A stretch of DNA of 38,356 nt, taken from contig JACQXD010000061.1 in assembly GCA_016208875.1 (NCBI GenBank), forward strand, positions 1 to 38,356, in the 5' to 3' direction. Origin of the DNA: Nitrospirota bacterium. Its GTDB lineage: Bacteria; Nitrospirota; Thermodesulfovibrionia; Thermodesulfovibrionales; UBA1546. Shown in pieces: positions 15,275 to 23,131 of the stretch (position 1 is the first letter of the stretch; every line of letters begins with the position of its first letter). The position numbers were made by a program, and so were the translations under genes. The notes under the pieces are model-generated. The model had not been told where the DNA came from. It saw only the letters and a program-made list of their open reading frames with translations, and did no database searches.

Positions 15275-15475
15275 TTAAGAAGCGGTCTTTCTCAGTTCTG
15301 CATATCTTTCCTTAAGCTTGTTCAGGTGATAAGACTCCATCTTTGCAAATTCCTCAAAGATTTTCTTGCTCTCAGGATCTGAGGTATTTTGTGCAGCATT
15401 TTGATAAAACTCGGCTGCGCTCGATTCGTTTTCTATCGCTACTTTGAAAATGTTAAAAAGACTTTCTATATCCAT
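15275..15475 (-). CDS. Rubrerythrin-like half-ferritin protein
   Basis: The 66-aa product has two helices carrying the metal-ligand patterns of ferritin-like proteins: ENESSAAEFYQNAA in the first and FAKMESYHLNKLKERY in the second (Glu, then E-x-x-H). That is half of a four-helix bundle, so two copies would have to pair to form a di-iron site. Rubrerythrin-type domains serve peroxide defence or iron handling in anaerobes. A CGAGGAGG ribosome-binding site precedes the ATG and a strong terminator follows, so it is a single-gene unit. Confidence 0.75.
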   Translation of the reverse strand: MDIESLFNIFKVAIENESSAAEFYQNAAQNTSDPESKKIFEEFAKMESYHLNKLKERYAELRKTAS

Positions 15476-15592
15476 AAATTCCTCCTCGATGTAAATTTAA
15501 TAGAATTGTCTCATATGAAAATGTCTAATGCAAATTTTTTAAATCTCTTACCTACCAATAACCACAGTGTTCTGATAAAATAGTTTCACATT

Positions 15593-15690
15593 GGGAGCGC
15601 ATAGGGTTCTGGTGTCCCTCCCGGACTTCAAATCCGGTGTTTCCGGCCACAAACCGGAAGGGTGGGTTCGATTCCCACACGCTCCCGCCA
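15593..15690 (+). tRNA. selC: tRNA-Sec(TCA), selC
   Basis: A 98-base class II tRNA with anticodon loop CTTCAAA (TCA), a long variable arm (TTTCCGG...CCGGAAG), a GGTTCGATTCC T-loop and an encoded CCA. The extended D-stem (GGGTTC.. / CCCTC) is typical of bacterial selenocysteine tRNA. TAAAAT about 11 bases upstream is a plausible -10. Its presence shows that this organism encodes selenoproteins. Confidence 0.95.
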
Positions 15691-15745
15691 ACTTTGCCCC
15701 AGTTATTATTCGAAGCTGTTCATGAACCAAACTTTTTATCTAAAT

Positions 15746-17176
15746 CTAAAACCCCGCAATTGCGGCACGGGCAAGGGTTACTATCGAGGATGGAAGTATA
15801 CCGATAAAGATGACTGCGATGACGGTTATTGCAAGTGCAAGACCTAAGCCGGGTGATGTGGTAAGCTGAACCGTTTCCTTCGGCTCTTTCATGTACATAT
15901 ACATTACAACCCTGAGGTAGAAGTATGCAGATATCGCACTGAATATCACGGCGATTATAACGAGCCACGTGTATCCGGCATTTATCGCACTCATAAAGAG
16001 ATAGAACTTTGCCATGAAACCTGCTGTTGGGGGGATGCCGGTAAGCGAGAACATGAATACAAGCATCAAAGCAGAAGCCAATGGATGGGTCTTTGAAAGC
16101 CCCTCAAAATCGGATATGTTATCTCCTTTGAATCCTTCGGACCTGAGCATTATTATCACTGCAAAGGCGCCCATGTTCATAAATGCGTATATGAGCATGT
16201 AATTCAGGACGCTCGCCATGCCGTCACCCGTTCCGGAGATTATACCGAGAAGCATATATCCTGCATGCGCTATCGAGGAATATGCAAGCATCCTCTTTAT
16301 GTTTGTCTGAGATAAGGCAACTATATTTCCAACACCCATTGTGAGTATTGCAATTGGTATGAGGACCGCTGCCCATTCTACCCTTATAGAACCGAATCCT
16401 ATCATAAAAACCCTGCCGAGGACCGCAAAACCTGCTGCCTTTGGACCAACGGACATAAAGGCCGTAATTGACGTAGGCGCACCTTGATATGCATCCGGCG
16501 CCCACATATGGAAAGGCACGGCTGCGATCTTGAAAGAGAATGCAACCGCAAAAAGGATCATTGAGAGCGTAAGAACGGGATTATTCGAGAGCCCGTTCTG
16601 AACTATGTAAGTAGATATGGCTTTAATGTCTGTTGTACCTGTAAGCCCGTATATCATGGCCGTACCGTAGAGGAGAAATGCCGACGCAAATGCACCGAGC
16701 AGGAAGTACTTCATGGCAGCCTCATTCGATCTGATGTCATATCTTATGAACCCTGCGAGGATATACGTGCTTAATGCCATTAGTTCGAGGCCGAGATAAA
16801 GGACTATTAGGTCCCCTGCGGATGCCATGATCATCATACCGAGCGTGGAAAAAAGTATAAGGCTATAATATTCTCCGAAATTTACCTTTTCTATCGCAAT
16901 ATATTTCACGGATATCAGGACAGTCAGTATGACATTCAGCATAAATATCAGTTTAAAGAACAGGCTGTAGCCGTCGGAGATAAACATGCCGTTAAAGGTT
17001 GTTCCGATAGAGCCGATAAGCGTATACGTTACACCGGCAACGGTTACTATACTGAGGAATGCTATTGTCTCTTTCCTGTGGATAAAAAGCTCTGCCATAA
17101 GAATTAACAAAGCCATTATTGTCATTACGATTTCCGGCAATACCGGTCCGAGATCAGGCATCATAAACGGTGTCAT
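15746..17176 (-). CDS. nuoN: NADH-quinone oxidoreductase subunit N
   Basis: A 476-aa antiporter-like membrane subunit of complex I with about 14 helices. Family landmarks include LGLELMALSTYILAGF, the discontinuous-helix region RSNEAAMKYFLLGAFASAFL with its Lys, PFHMWAPDAYQGAP, NIKRMLAYSSIAHAGYMLLG and GIPPTAGFMAKFY. It pumps protons as the innermost antiporter module. The usual upstream neighbour nuoM is absent; instead the R repeat and Rhs modules lie upstream. A GGAGG site precedes the ATG, and a TATAAT at 17237-17242 inside the repeat could drive it. Confidence 0.93.
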   Translation of the reverse strand: MTPFMMPDLGPVLPEIVMTIMALLILMAELFIHRKETIAFLSIVTVAGVTYTLIGSIGTTFNGMFISDGYSLFFKLIFMLNVILTVLISVKYIAIEKVNFGEYYSLILFSTLGMMIMASAGDLIVLYLGLELMALSTYILAGFIRYDIRSNEAAMKYFLLGAFASAFLLYGTAMIYGLTGTTDIKAISTYIVQNGLSNNPVLTLSMILFAVAFSFKIAAVPFHMWAPDAYQGAPTSITAFMSVGPKAAGFAVLGRVFMIGFGSIRVEWAAVLIPIAILTMGVGNIVALSQTNIKRMLAYSSIAHAGYMLLGIISGTGDGMASVLNYMLIYAFMNMGAFAVIIMLRSEGFKGDNISDFEGLSKTHPLASALMLVFMFSLTGIPPTAGFMAKFYLFMSAINAGYTWLVIIAVIFSAISAYFYLRVVMYMYMKEPKETVQLTTSPGLGLALAITVIAVIFIGILPSSIVTLARAAIAGF

Positions 17177-17210
17177 TGAAAACCTCCATAATAATTAGTA
17201 AGTTTATTTT

Positions 17211-17366
17211 TGTCAGTGACTTTTATTCGTTCAAATATTATACTCGGCTCAGATATTTTAAAACAAGCAGATAGGAAATAATTTTCCTCATCAATAAGAT
17301 TTTTTGTATTTGTTTTATATCTCTATTGCCCATCATCAAATTACTTTTTAACGGTCGCTATTTTCT
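17211..17366 (-). repeat. R repeat, copy 1 (upstream of nuoN)
   Basis: On the minus strand it encodes MMGNRDIKQIQKILLMRKI, then a hydrophobic stretch SYLLVLKYLSRV, and then stops. Compared with copy 2 the changes are conservative (R/K, L/I, V/L, T/S), which suggests past selection on a peptide. A GTCAGTGAC word marks the far end. TATAAT in its decayed part may act as the nuoN promoter. Confidence 0.65.
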
Positions 17367-17369
17367 ATC

Positions 17370-17747
17370 CTATTCCTTTCTCTTTTTGAATTTTAATAGA
17401 GCTTTAAACAACAGTGCCTCAATAATGTATAAAGGAATAAGTGGATACAAAAATGATTCAATTATTAATGACAAGTCTTTAGCTTTTTCCTTACCAGTGT
17501 CAGTGACAGTGTCAGTGTTTGAATCCCAACTCACTGTCAACTGCGTATCACCGGGTGTTACTACTAAACCTGTCGGTGCATCAGGCAATATCATCCCCTC
17601 CCACCACTCGTCTAAAACAACAGTGTCAGTGCAAGTGTCAGTGATGGCTCTTATTCTGCTGAGATATTTCAAGAGCAGCAGATAGGTAACAAGCCTTCTC
17701 ATCACTAAGATTTTCTGTAATTGCCTTATGTCTCTATTGCCCATCAT
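17370..17747 (-). pseudogene. R-peptide fused to a partial Fn3 domain (broken Rhs module start)
   Basis: The frame begins with the R peptide (MMGNRDIRQLQKILVMRRLV...YLLLLKYLSR), runs through TDTCTDT, then into the first half of an Fn3 domain (PDAPTGLVVTPGDTQLTVSW). It ends in an unrelated hydrophobic tail (FLYPLIPLYIIEALL). In the module at 19799 the second half of the same kind of Fn3 domain follows the R peptide directly, so this looks like the left-over start of another module whose Rhs and toxin parts were lost. It lies between the lipoprotein at 17786 and R copy 1. Confidence 0.5.
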
Positions 17748-17780
17748 CTATTTATTTTCCAACGGTCTCTATTTTTTACC
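17621..17780 (-). repeat. R repeat, copy 2
   Basis: It starts a few bases after the stop of the lipoprotein gene at 17786 and reads AATAGAGACCGTTGGAAAAT, then ATGATGGGCAATAGAGACAT and on to TGTCAGTG words. It encodes MMGNRDIRQLQKILVMRRLV and a hydrophobic stretch. Closest relative in the window: copy 4 at 37 kb. Confidence 0.7.
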
Positions 17781-17785
17781 GTCGA

Positions 17786-18892
17786 TTATTTTCCCCCGTA
17801 ACTAATTTCCCTTCTAGGGTCAATATATGGAATAACGGTTTCAAATTTTCCTGTTTCAAATTCCGCAACTTTAAGTGTATACATTGGTTTTGGCCCTACC
17901 AATGGACTATTGTTTTTTGTAGCTTTAAGTTCAGTACCTTCAGTTGGTAACCCCCAATAGAATACTGTACTGCGAGTTAAATGTAACGGACCTAACCATA
18001 TAATCCCTGGGGGATAAACAGGTTTTATAATGGCTTCATTTAAGTAAAATATAATCCAATTATTGTCATGATCACCCATCATAATTGCATCTCCGTCTTC
18101 TGAAACAATAGGTCTCCAGCCAATAAATAGATTTTTTACATTACCGGTTTCAACATCAAGAATTGATACGGTCGGAACACGGGGCCATTTAAGATTTGAT
18201 TGCCCGTATCTTTTATTAGGGCTATCCTTTGTGAGATAGAGTTTATTAGCAACATCCTGATTAAGCAAATCAACAAAGGCAAGATGTTTACCATCAGGAA
18301 ACCAACTTAACCCAACATCCAATGCCCTACGTTCAATAGATAATTTTTTTTTCGTTTTAATGTCCCAAATTTCAAGGGTCCCGTATTTGAGTAAAACATC
18401 TGGATCACGAAGTTGAACACTGGAAGTATTCGTAACTAAAGCTATATATCCGTTTACTGGTGAAAGAGCAAGATAATCTCCAGCAGCATCACCCCATAAC
18501 ACATCCCCTTTTCTCTCAAAAATTGTTGATACAGTATCATTATTCATTTCGTAAATCTTCAATAAGTGCCTTTTGTTCTCCATATGGTTTTCTATTATGG
18601 CAATATGACCATTTATGTCCGGACCACTAACAGAATGAACAAGGCCCGAGGATTCATCGGGCTTACGAATAAATTTTTCTTTCTTCGATGTCAATGAAAT
18701 ACTGACAAGGCCACCCACGGGTTTGTCGAAAACTAAAGTTCCATTCAAATCTTTAGAAATTCCCTTTGTTTCAGGCCCTGGAATTGTCTCAAAATTCGGT
18801 TGGCAAGATACAAAACTTAGCACAATCAATAAAGTGAATAAAGCTATCTTGGTTATTATTTTTATTACAAGTTTCATTGTATATTCATTCAA
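17786..18892 (-). CDS. Beta-propeller-like lipoprotein, putative immunity protein for the PLA2 toxin
   Basis: A 368-aa lipoprotein (hydrophobic start, lipobox LSFVSC). The mature part has repeated beta-rich units with propeller-like phrases (GLSWFPDGKHLAFVDLLNQ; PTVSILDVETGNVKNLFIG), resembling TolB/WD-like blades. It starts 13 bases after the phospholipase-type Rhs toxin gene, and the R repeat follows its stop. In Rhs and other polymorphic toxin loci the gene right after the toxin is normally its immunity gene. An envelope-anchored protein would suit a membrane-attacking phospholipase. The role is inferred from position only. Confidence 0.6.
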   Translation of the reverse strand: MNEYTMKLVIKIITKIALFTLLIVLSFVSCQPNFETIPGPETKGISKDLNGTLVFDKPVGGLVSISLTSKKEKFIRKPDESSGLVHSVSGPDINGHIAIIENHMENKRHLLKIYEMNNDTVSTIFERKGDVLWGDAAGDYLALSPVNGYIALVTNTSSVQLRDPDVLLKYGTLEIWDIKTKKKLSIERRALDVGLSWFPDGKHLAFVDLLNQDVANKLYLTKDSPNKRYGQSNLKWPRVPTVSILDVETGNVKNLFIGWRPIVSEDGDAIMMGDHDNNWIIFYLNEAIIKPVYPPGIIWLGPLHLTRSTVFYWGLPTEGTELKATKNNSPLVGPKPMYTLKVAEFETGKFETVIPYIDPRREISYGGK

Positions 18893-18905
18893 CTAAAGCT
18901 CAAAA

Positions 18906-19799
18906 TCAATTGTGATTATTGATCATCCTAAAAAGAATCTGATCTAAACCTACGTCTCTTAAGCAATTGCAAAGTATTCTATCACACTCCTTAACACCAC
19001 ACTTATTCCGATTATTCCAAGCTGCTCCTAATTTCTGATAACAATTATCGTGGTTCATACAGCAGGTATCAAGCTCATCTATCGGATCTCCAGGTTTATT
19101 ACCTGGCCCACAATAATTACCATGAATCGTTAGCCCTTTTGGATCGATTTCATTCACCGGATTATTTCCGACATAGATAAAAGGATTAAGCTTTAATGGA
19201 GAAGATAGTAAACTCTCAAGAGAAGAACTAAAAGACGAACTTTTACACGAAGCTACTTTTGTAGGCGGCCCATTCGCCGGATGCAATATTGGATCGAATT
19301 CAATATATCTGCCCACTTCTGCCATGTAATCCCTAAACCCGTTCTGGCTTAAGCCCGTCTCTATATCGTAAAACTGTCCAGGGAATCCCAAATGATTTGT
19401 AATGCTCCCACTAACTAAAGTCCGTTCCCCGAAAGGCAACAGATCGCCTTCCCAAACTATAGTCCCGCTACCGTTGGTCATGAGTATGGGGGTACCAATG
19501 TGGTCAACATGGATGAAGTACGTCTCTTCGATGTCTGCATAAGCAGTTACAGAGATGTAATAAGTCGTGCCATTAGTCAATCCTGTAATCGTGTAACTGG
19601 TTACATCTCCAACATCTGTTGAATCCATATAATTCCCGCTCTCTGTCCCCCAGTAGACCTTGTACCCATCAATACCAGTGTCAGTGACAGTGTCAGTGTC
19701 AGTAACAGCTTTTAGATATTTCAGAACAAACAGATAGGCAATGAGTTGCCGAAGAAGCAAGATTTGTCTGAGTTGTCTTATGTCGTTATATTTCATCAT
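18906..19799 (-). CDS. Orphan Rhs C-terminal module with phospholipase A2-like toxin
   Basis: The 297-aa product starts with the R peptide (MMKYNDIRQLRQILLLRQ), then half an Fn3 domain (DGYKVYWGTESGNY ... TNGTTYYISVTAYAD), then the Rhs core end (HIGTPILMTN, LPFGER, GQFYDIETGL, GRYIEFDP, YVGNNPVNEIDPKGL). The variable C-terminus has YCGPGNKPGDPIDELDTCCM followed by NHDNCYQ. The D-x-CC-x-x-HD-x-CY pattern and the YCGPG calcium loop are the secretory phospholipase A2 signature with the catalytic His-Asp pair. A complete Rhs protein would be over 1000 residues, so this is a 5'-truncated toxin reservoir module. A 34-residue Ser-rich insertion sits in the core. Confidence 0.82.
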   Translation of the reverse strand: MMKYNDIRQLRQILLLRQLIAYLFVLKYLKAVTDTDTVTDTGIDGYKVYWGTESGNYMDSTDVGDVTSYTITGLTNGTTYYISVTAYADIEETYFIHVDHIGTPILMTNGSGTIVWEGDLLPFGERTLVSGSITNHLGFPGQFYDIETGLSQNGFRDYMAEVGRYIEFDPILHPANGPPTKVASCKSSSFSSSLESLLSSPLKLNPFIYVGNNPVNEIDPKGLTIHGNYCGPGNKPGDPIDELDTCCMNHDNCYQKLGAAWNNRNKCGVKECDRILCNCLRDVGLDQILFRMINNHN

Positions 19800-19832
19800 C
19801 GACTTATTTTCTAATGGTCTCTGATATTTTCT
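19676..19832 (-). repeat. R repeat, copy 3
   Basis: It begins one or two bases after the stop of the gene ending at 19833 (AGAGACCATTAGAAAATAAG), encodes MMKYNDIRQLRQILLLRQLI and a hydrophobic stretch, and ends in TCACTGACACTGACACTG words. Here the peptide is read directly into the Fn3-Rhs-PLA2 frame. Confidence 0.7.
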
Positions 19833-20591
19833 CTATTTGGGAATACCCGGCACTACTACATCTCCCCTTTTAACATCCTTCCGAAAAATTTCTTCTTCCA
19901 TTGAATATTCTCCCTCGCTACTAACCGTCTCTTTAACTCTTAATATCACAGCTTTCCCTAATGGAGTATCAAAGTTTTTTGACCCTGGCCACACTGTACG
20001 TAAGAGGAAACGTTTAATTTCAAAAAAACGACTGCTCTTTTCTATCTGTAAGCCGCTAAGATTATTTTTTCCAAAAAATTCAGGCATAGTACCACCGGGT
20101 ATGCCGTGCCAGTCGTCCCTGGGTATACCGTGCTTTTTCAGACGCTTTTCCCAGTCTTTGTCTAATCTTTTTTTGTCCTGTTTATAAATTTCAACCATGA
20201 TTTCGGGCCTAAAAAGAAAATTTGTTGAATTACTGGTGCGAAGACGTACAAACTCTTTGGCCTTCTCTTTAGAATCAATATTTACATAGCCATGCAGATC
20301 ACTCAATGAGTTTATTCTTTTTAATATTGACTTACCTTTTATCAAGTATAGTCTTACATTCATTTCATAAGGAATCGCTATGGCAGCAGGCATGTCAGGA
20401 TGTTTTTCCGGTCGTTTCTCCAGCACATATCCTTTTTTTAGAAAAGAAGTGTGAATAGTTATCCCTGTAAAATCACCTTTTGAATAGTTAATCCCTTCCA
20501 ATAGCTCATAGTCGTCATAACCAAACTCATTTGCCATTGCCAGATATCCTCCTAAAAAGATAAAAAATATTAGTAAGAAAGACTTGAGCAT
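19833..20591 (-). CDS. Exported protein, putative immunity protein for the HExxH Rhs toxin
   Basis: A 252-aa protein with a signal peptide (MLKSFLLIFFIFLGGYLAMA) and a soluble mature part with many charged residues. I recognise no family. Features include a KKHGIPRDDWHGIPGG stretch and the ending GDVVVPGIPK. It begins 10 bases after the stop of the Rhs/HExxH toxin gene, and R copy 3 follows it. The same toxin, exported protein, R repeat order recurs at 36-37 kb. That supports an immunity role acting in the periplasm, but only by position. Confidence 0.6.
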   Translation of the reverse strand: MLKSFLLIFFIFLGGYLAMANEFGYDDYELLEGINYSKGDFTGITIHTSFLKKGYVLEKRPEKHPDMPAAIAIPYEMNVRLYLIKGKSILKRINSLSDLHGYVNIDSKEKAKEFVRLRTSNSTNFLFRPEIMVEIYKQDKKRLDKDWEKRLKKHGIPRDDWHGIPGGTMPEFFGKNNLSGLQIEKSSRFFEIKRFLLRTVWPGSKNFDTPLGKAVILRVKETVSSEGEYSMEEEIFRKDVKRGDVVVPGIPK

Positions 20592-20601
20592 ATTTTACTC
20601 C

Positions 20602-21216
20602 TTACTTACAAAATCTCTTTATTTGTGCCTCATCGCTGTCAAGATTAGCCTGTAAATCGCTATTTTCATCGCAGCACTTAGAATTTTTTAGGGCTGCTTT
20701 AGTGCATTCCAGATCAGCTTTGTAAGCTTTACATTCGCTTTGCTCTATTTCCTTAATATATACTTGTGTGCCAGCTGGTTTTCCAGCACAAACTGACTGA
20801 CTTGCACAATCATTCTTATGAGATGTCTCATGGACTTGACAACAATTCTTCAAACAAGGTCCTTTCTTATTGCACCAGCCTAATTGAACCGTGATGCTGC
20901 CAGCCCCATCACAGACAATTGTTGCGTTATCGGGGTCTGCTTTTTGGCCCGTTGTGTAACAGGAATAAAGGCCAAGCGGATCGGTAAAGGATAACGGATT
21001 CCCCGCTGCATATAAGTAGGGGGGTTCAGGTTTTTTCTTGCATGTTGACGGATCCTTTTCTAAATATCTCCCGATCTCCGGCATATAATCTCTGTGCCAG
21101 TTGTAATGCAACCCCGTCTCCGCATCATAATATTGCCCCGGGAAACGTAGGTTATTAGTGACCGTGCTGGTTATCGAATACTCCTCACCGAATGGCAAAA
21201 ATTCTCCCTCCCACAC
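20602..21216 (-). CDS. Orphan Rhs C-terminal module with HExxH metalloprotease-like toxin
   Basis: The Rhs core is recognisable (LPFGEEYS, RFPGQYYDAETGLHYNW, GRYLEKDPSTC, LYAAGNPLSFTDPLGL). The frame is open upstream of 21216 through RYDHLGTPIFITDKEGD to about 21290, without a good start. The C-terminal 120 residues are Cys-rich and hold CCQVHETSHKNDC, an HExxH zinc motif, and EIEQSECKAYKADLEC, where a Glu could be the third ligand. A zinc-peptidase toxin is the best guess. It was joined out of frame to a lipoprotein start at 21237-21554, so expression may need recombination into a full-length rhs gene. Confidence 0.72.
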   Translation of the reverse strand: MWEGEFLPFGEEYSITSTVTNNLRFPGQYYDAETGLHYNWHRDYMPEIGRYLEKDPSTCKKKPEPPYLYAAGNPLSFTDPLGLYSCYTTGQKADPDNATIVCDGAGSITVQLGWCNKKGPCLKNCCQVHETSHKNDCASQSVCAGKPAGTQVYIKEIEQSECKAYKADLECTKAALKNSKCCDENSDLQANLDSDEAQIKRFCK

Positions 21217-21236
21217 GACATCTCCCTCCTTATCCG

Positions 21237-21554
21237 TTATGAATATCGGCGTGCCGAGATGATCGTAACGCTTTTCGTCTGTGAAAAACCTGATACAGGG
21301 TTGTTATTGGTATCGAGGAGGGTAACGGTTAATGTGTACACATTTGCAGGGACTTTGGCTGCCAGGCGGTCTGAGTTATTATTTTCAGCACGGTAATCCC
21401 ATTGGACAGTGGCTGCGATAGAACCTGTGCCGCTGCTGCCTGTGTTTGAACCACTGCCGCAGGCAGAGAGAAAAAAGATGCATGATATAAGTAAAGATGC
21501 ACGATACATGATGAACGATACACGACGAATGATTGCCTTGTTTAAACGAGCCAT
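21237..21554 (-). pseudogene. Truncated lipoprotein gene fused out of frame to the Rhs module
   Basis: The N-terminus carries a lipoprotein signal (RASLLISCIFFLSACGSGSN), then beta-rich sequence typical of Big/Fn3-type surface proteins (ANVYTLTVTLLDTNNNPVSG). After GFSQTKS the frame runs into the Rhs sequence in the wrong phase and stops. The Rhs reading (RYDHLGTP) is in the next frame. This looks like a deletion or recombination junction near 21285. The upstream part of the frame (before MYRASLL) overlaps a short ACGATACATGATGAACG-type repeat, so the true start is probably the internal Met. Confidence 0.55.
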
Positions 21555-21600
21555 TTAATCCTCCTGCCATAACTCAAATTACAAATCTTCCATAATTTAA

Positions 21601-21776
21601 AAAATCTCCCCTCGCCCCTCTTTGCCAAAGAGGGGAAAACGGTCTGTCACACCCATTGATATATCTCTTGATAACATATCCTATCCCTATCATACAAGGG
21701 GAACACACCCCTTAATCCCCTCTTGATAGAGGGGAATTTTCCCTCCCTTTGGCAAAGGGAGGTTAGGTGGGATTTT
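21601..21776. mobile_element. MITE-like element, copy A (176 bp)
   Basis: Imperfect 30-bp terminal inverted repeats (AAAATCTCCCCTCGCCCCTC at one end, the complement of GGTTAGGTGGGATTTT at the other) enclose a core with ATATCTCTTGATAACATATC. The same core and ends recur at 22937-23118. No coding capacity. It separates the Gly-rich protein gene from the truncated lipoprotein. Confidence 0.7.
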
Positions 21777-21824
21777 ATAATAAATGTCTTCATATTTATG
21801 ACTTAATTAATAACTGAAAGTACC

Positions 21825-22130
21825 TCAGTAATTCACATTAATAGTCCCTGTGGTTGAAGGACTTGGGGTGGTACTACCCCCGCTATCTCCTCCGCCACCG
21901 CCGCCTGCCAGCGCAACGGCTGCCCCGCCTGCTACCAATAGTCCAAGCACTACCCAATACCACTTTAGTCCACCGCCTTTGCCGGTCTCTGTAGTCTCTT
22001 TTTCTATTATTATTGCAGGGGTCGCCTTTATCTCCGGTGAATATGGAGTCACCTTCTCAGAGGCCAATACAGTCTTCGGTATCATCATCAGCAACAGACA
22101 TATCATTATTAATGCCATGAAACTCTTCAT
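21825..22130 (-). CDS. Small exported Gly-rich membrane protein
   Basis: A 101-aa product with a signal peptide (MKSFMALIMICLLLMMIPKT ... VLAS), a short polar part, one hydrophobic helix (LKWYWVVLGLLVAGGAAVAL) and a Gly/Ser/Thr-rich tail (GGGGGGDSGGST). It starts 2 bases after the DUF4384 gene, so the two are co-translated, and it closes the caspase-DUF4384 operon. Similar tailpieces occur in envelope operons of other bacteria. Function unknown; perhaps a membrane anchor or assembly partner of the two upstream products. Confidence 0.65.
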   Translation of the reverse strand: MKSFMALIMICLLLMMIPKTVLASEKVTPYSPEIKATPAIIIEKETTETGKGGGLKWYWVVLGLLVAGGAAVALAGGGGGGDSGGSTTPSPSTTGTINVNY

Positions 22131-22132
22131 CC

Positions 22133-23011
22133 TTACCTCCTCGATGCTACTTCATAGAGCATCATTTCTTCAGCCTTTTCTTGAGACGGTATTGAGACTA
22201 TCGCCCTGTAAAACTCAGGGATCGTAATATCTTCTTTCTTGCCGAGCAATGCAGCAAAGTCAAAGGGCTGTCTTGTTGCAACTATGATAAGGCATTCCGT
22301 TGCCCGTTTTTTTTCAGGTGCTATATCCATTTGAAGCCCGAATCCTTCGGGAGGAAACACGAACTCCTCATTTTCTTTTAAAGGGCTCATGGGCAGCCTG
22401 TCCATAGGTGCTATTATCTTTATCCGGTCATCCGCAGTCAGATTGAATATGTTTATGTAACAATCACGCGTGGCCTTTATCTTTATCTTTGCCTCTTCCC
22501 CGCGACTGAAGACCTCTTTATTTAGGTGTGCAGTTATCTTGAAGTAAGGGTCTTTTTCGCCAGCTCCGGCAACACATGCCTTTAATCTTACCCTGTAGCT
22601 AACGAGCGGAAAACTCTCTTTTGTCTTCTGGGATGATTCAAGTTCCCATGCCTCGATCTTTTCATCCGTTATGTATCCCTCTGTGAGGGTCTGCACTATA
22701 TCTGCCATGAGCTTGTAGTCCTTTACGAATGAACCGCCATTGATCTTGACGCCTGTCCTGCCCTCTATGGCAGATAGCCTTGCCCTGTTTATTGCAAGCT
22801 GTTTCATTTCATCAGGGGTCAGATTTTGTTCGAATGCCTCTCCTACGGCATTGATCCATTGACAGTCGGCAGCGGCAGATGATGAAAAAATGAGAACGGC
22901 TAACACAATATAAAATGCAAGGAAGAGTTTTATCTTAAAATCTCCCCTAACCCCTTTGCCAAAGAGGAGAACACGGTCTATCACACCCATGAATATATCT
23001 CTTGATAACAT
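22133..23011 (-). CDS. Exported DUF4384 domain protein
   Basis: A 292-aa protein. After a signal peptide (IKLFLAFYIVLAVLIFSSSA, AAADC) comes a FlgO/LPP20-like region (NAVGEAFEQNLTPDEMKQLA). A DUF4384 domain follows (DPYFKITAHLNKEVFSRGEE, then DCYINIFNLTADDRIKII). DUF4384 often accompanies or is fused to caspase-like peptidases in bacterial envelope proteins. The first 22 or so codons (MLSRDIFMGVIDRVLLFGKG) lie inside MITE copy B, so the element supplies the start codon. It sits between the caspase gene and the Gly-rich membrane gene. Confidence 0.72.
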   Translation of the reverse strand: MLSRDIFMGVIDRVLLFGKGVRGDFKIKLFLAFYIVLAVLIFSSSAAADCQWINAVGEAFEQNLTPDEMKQLAINRARLSAIEGRTGVKINGGSFVKDYKLMADIVQTLTEGYITDEKIEAWELESSQKTKESFPLVSYRVRLKACVAGAGEKDPYFKITAHLNKEVFSRGEEAKIKIKATRDCYINIFNLTADDRIKIIAPMDRLPMSPLKENEEFVFPPEGFGLQMDIAPEKKRATECLIIVATRQPFDFAALLGKKEDITIPEFYRAIVSIPSQEKAEEMMLYEVASRR

Positions 23012-23118
23012 ATCCTATCCCTATCATACAAGGGGAAGACACACCCCTCACCCCTCTTGATAGAGGGGAATATGAAGAATATCTCCCCCTTTGGAAAAGG
23101 GGGATGGAGGGGGATTTT
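22937..23118. mobile_element. MITE-like element, copy B (182 bp)
   Basis: It has the same terminal inverted repeats (AAAATCTCCCC ... GGGGGATTTT) and the same core (TATCTCTTGATAACATATCC; ATCATACAAGGGGAA) as copy A. It lies between the caspase-like gene and the DUF4384 gene and contributes the DUF4384 start codon, so its insertion reshaped the 5' end of that gene. Confidence 0.7.
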
Positions 23119-23131
23119 CCGAAGATTATTT

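Noticed and set aside
15662-15847. Frame overlapping selC and the end of nuoN
   Set aside because: It runs through a tRNA gene and antisense to nuoN, with no ribosome-binding site.
17490-17520. TGTCAGTGACAGTGTCAGTG words considered as recombinase core sites
   Set aside because: They are short tandem words also present in the R repeats and near 8640-8690. No flanking recombinase or consistent crossover structure is seen, so I keep them only as part of the R repeat description.
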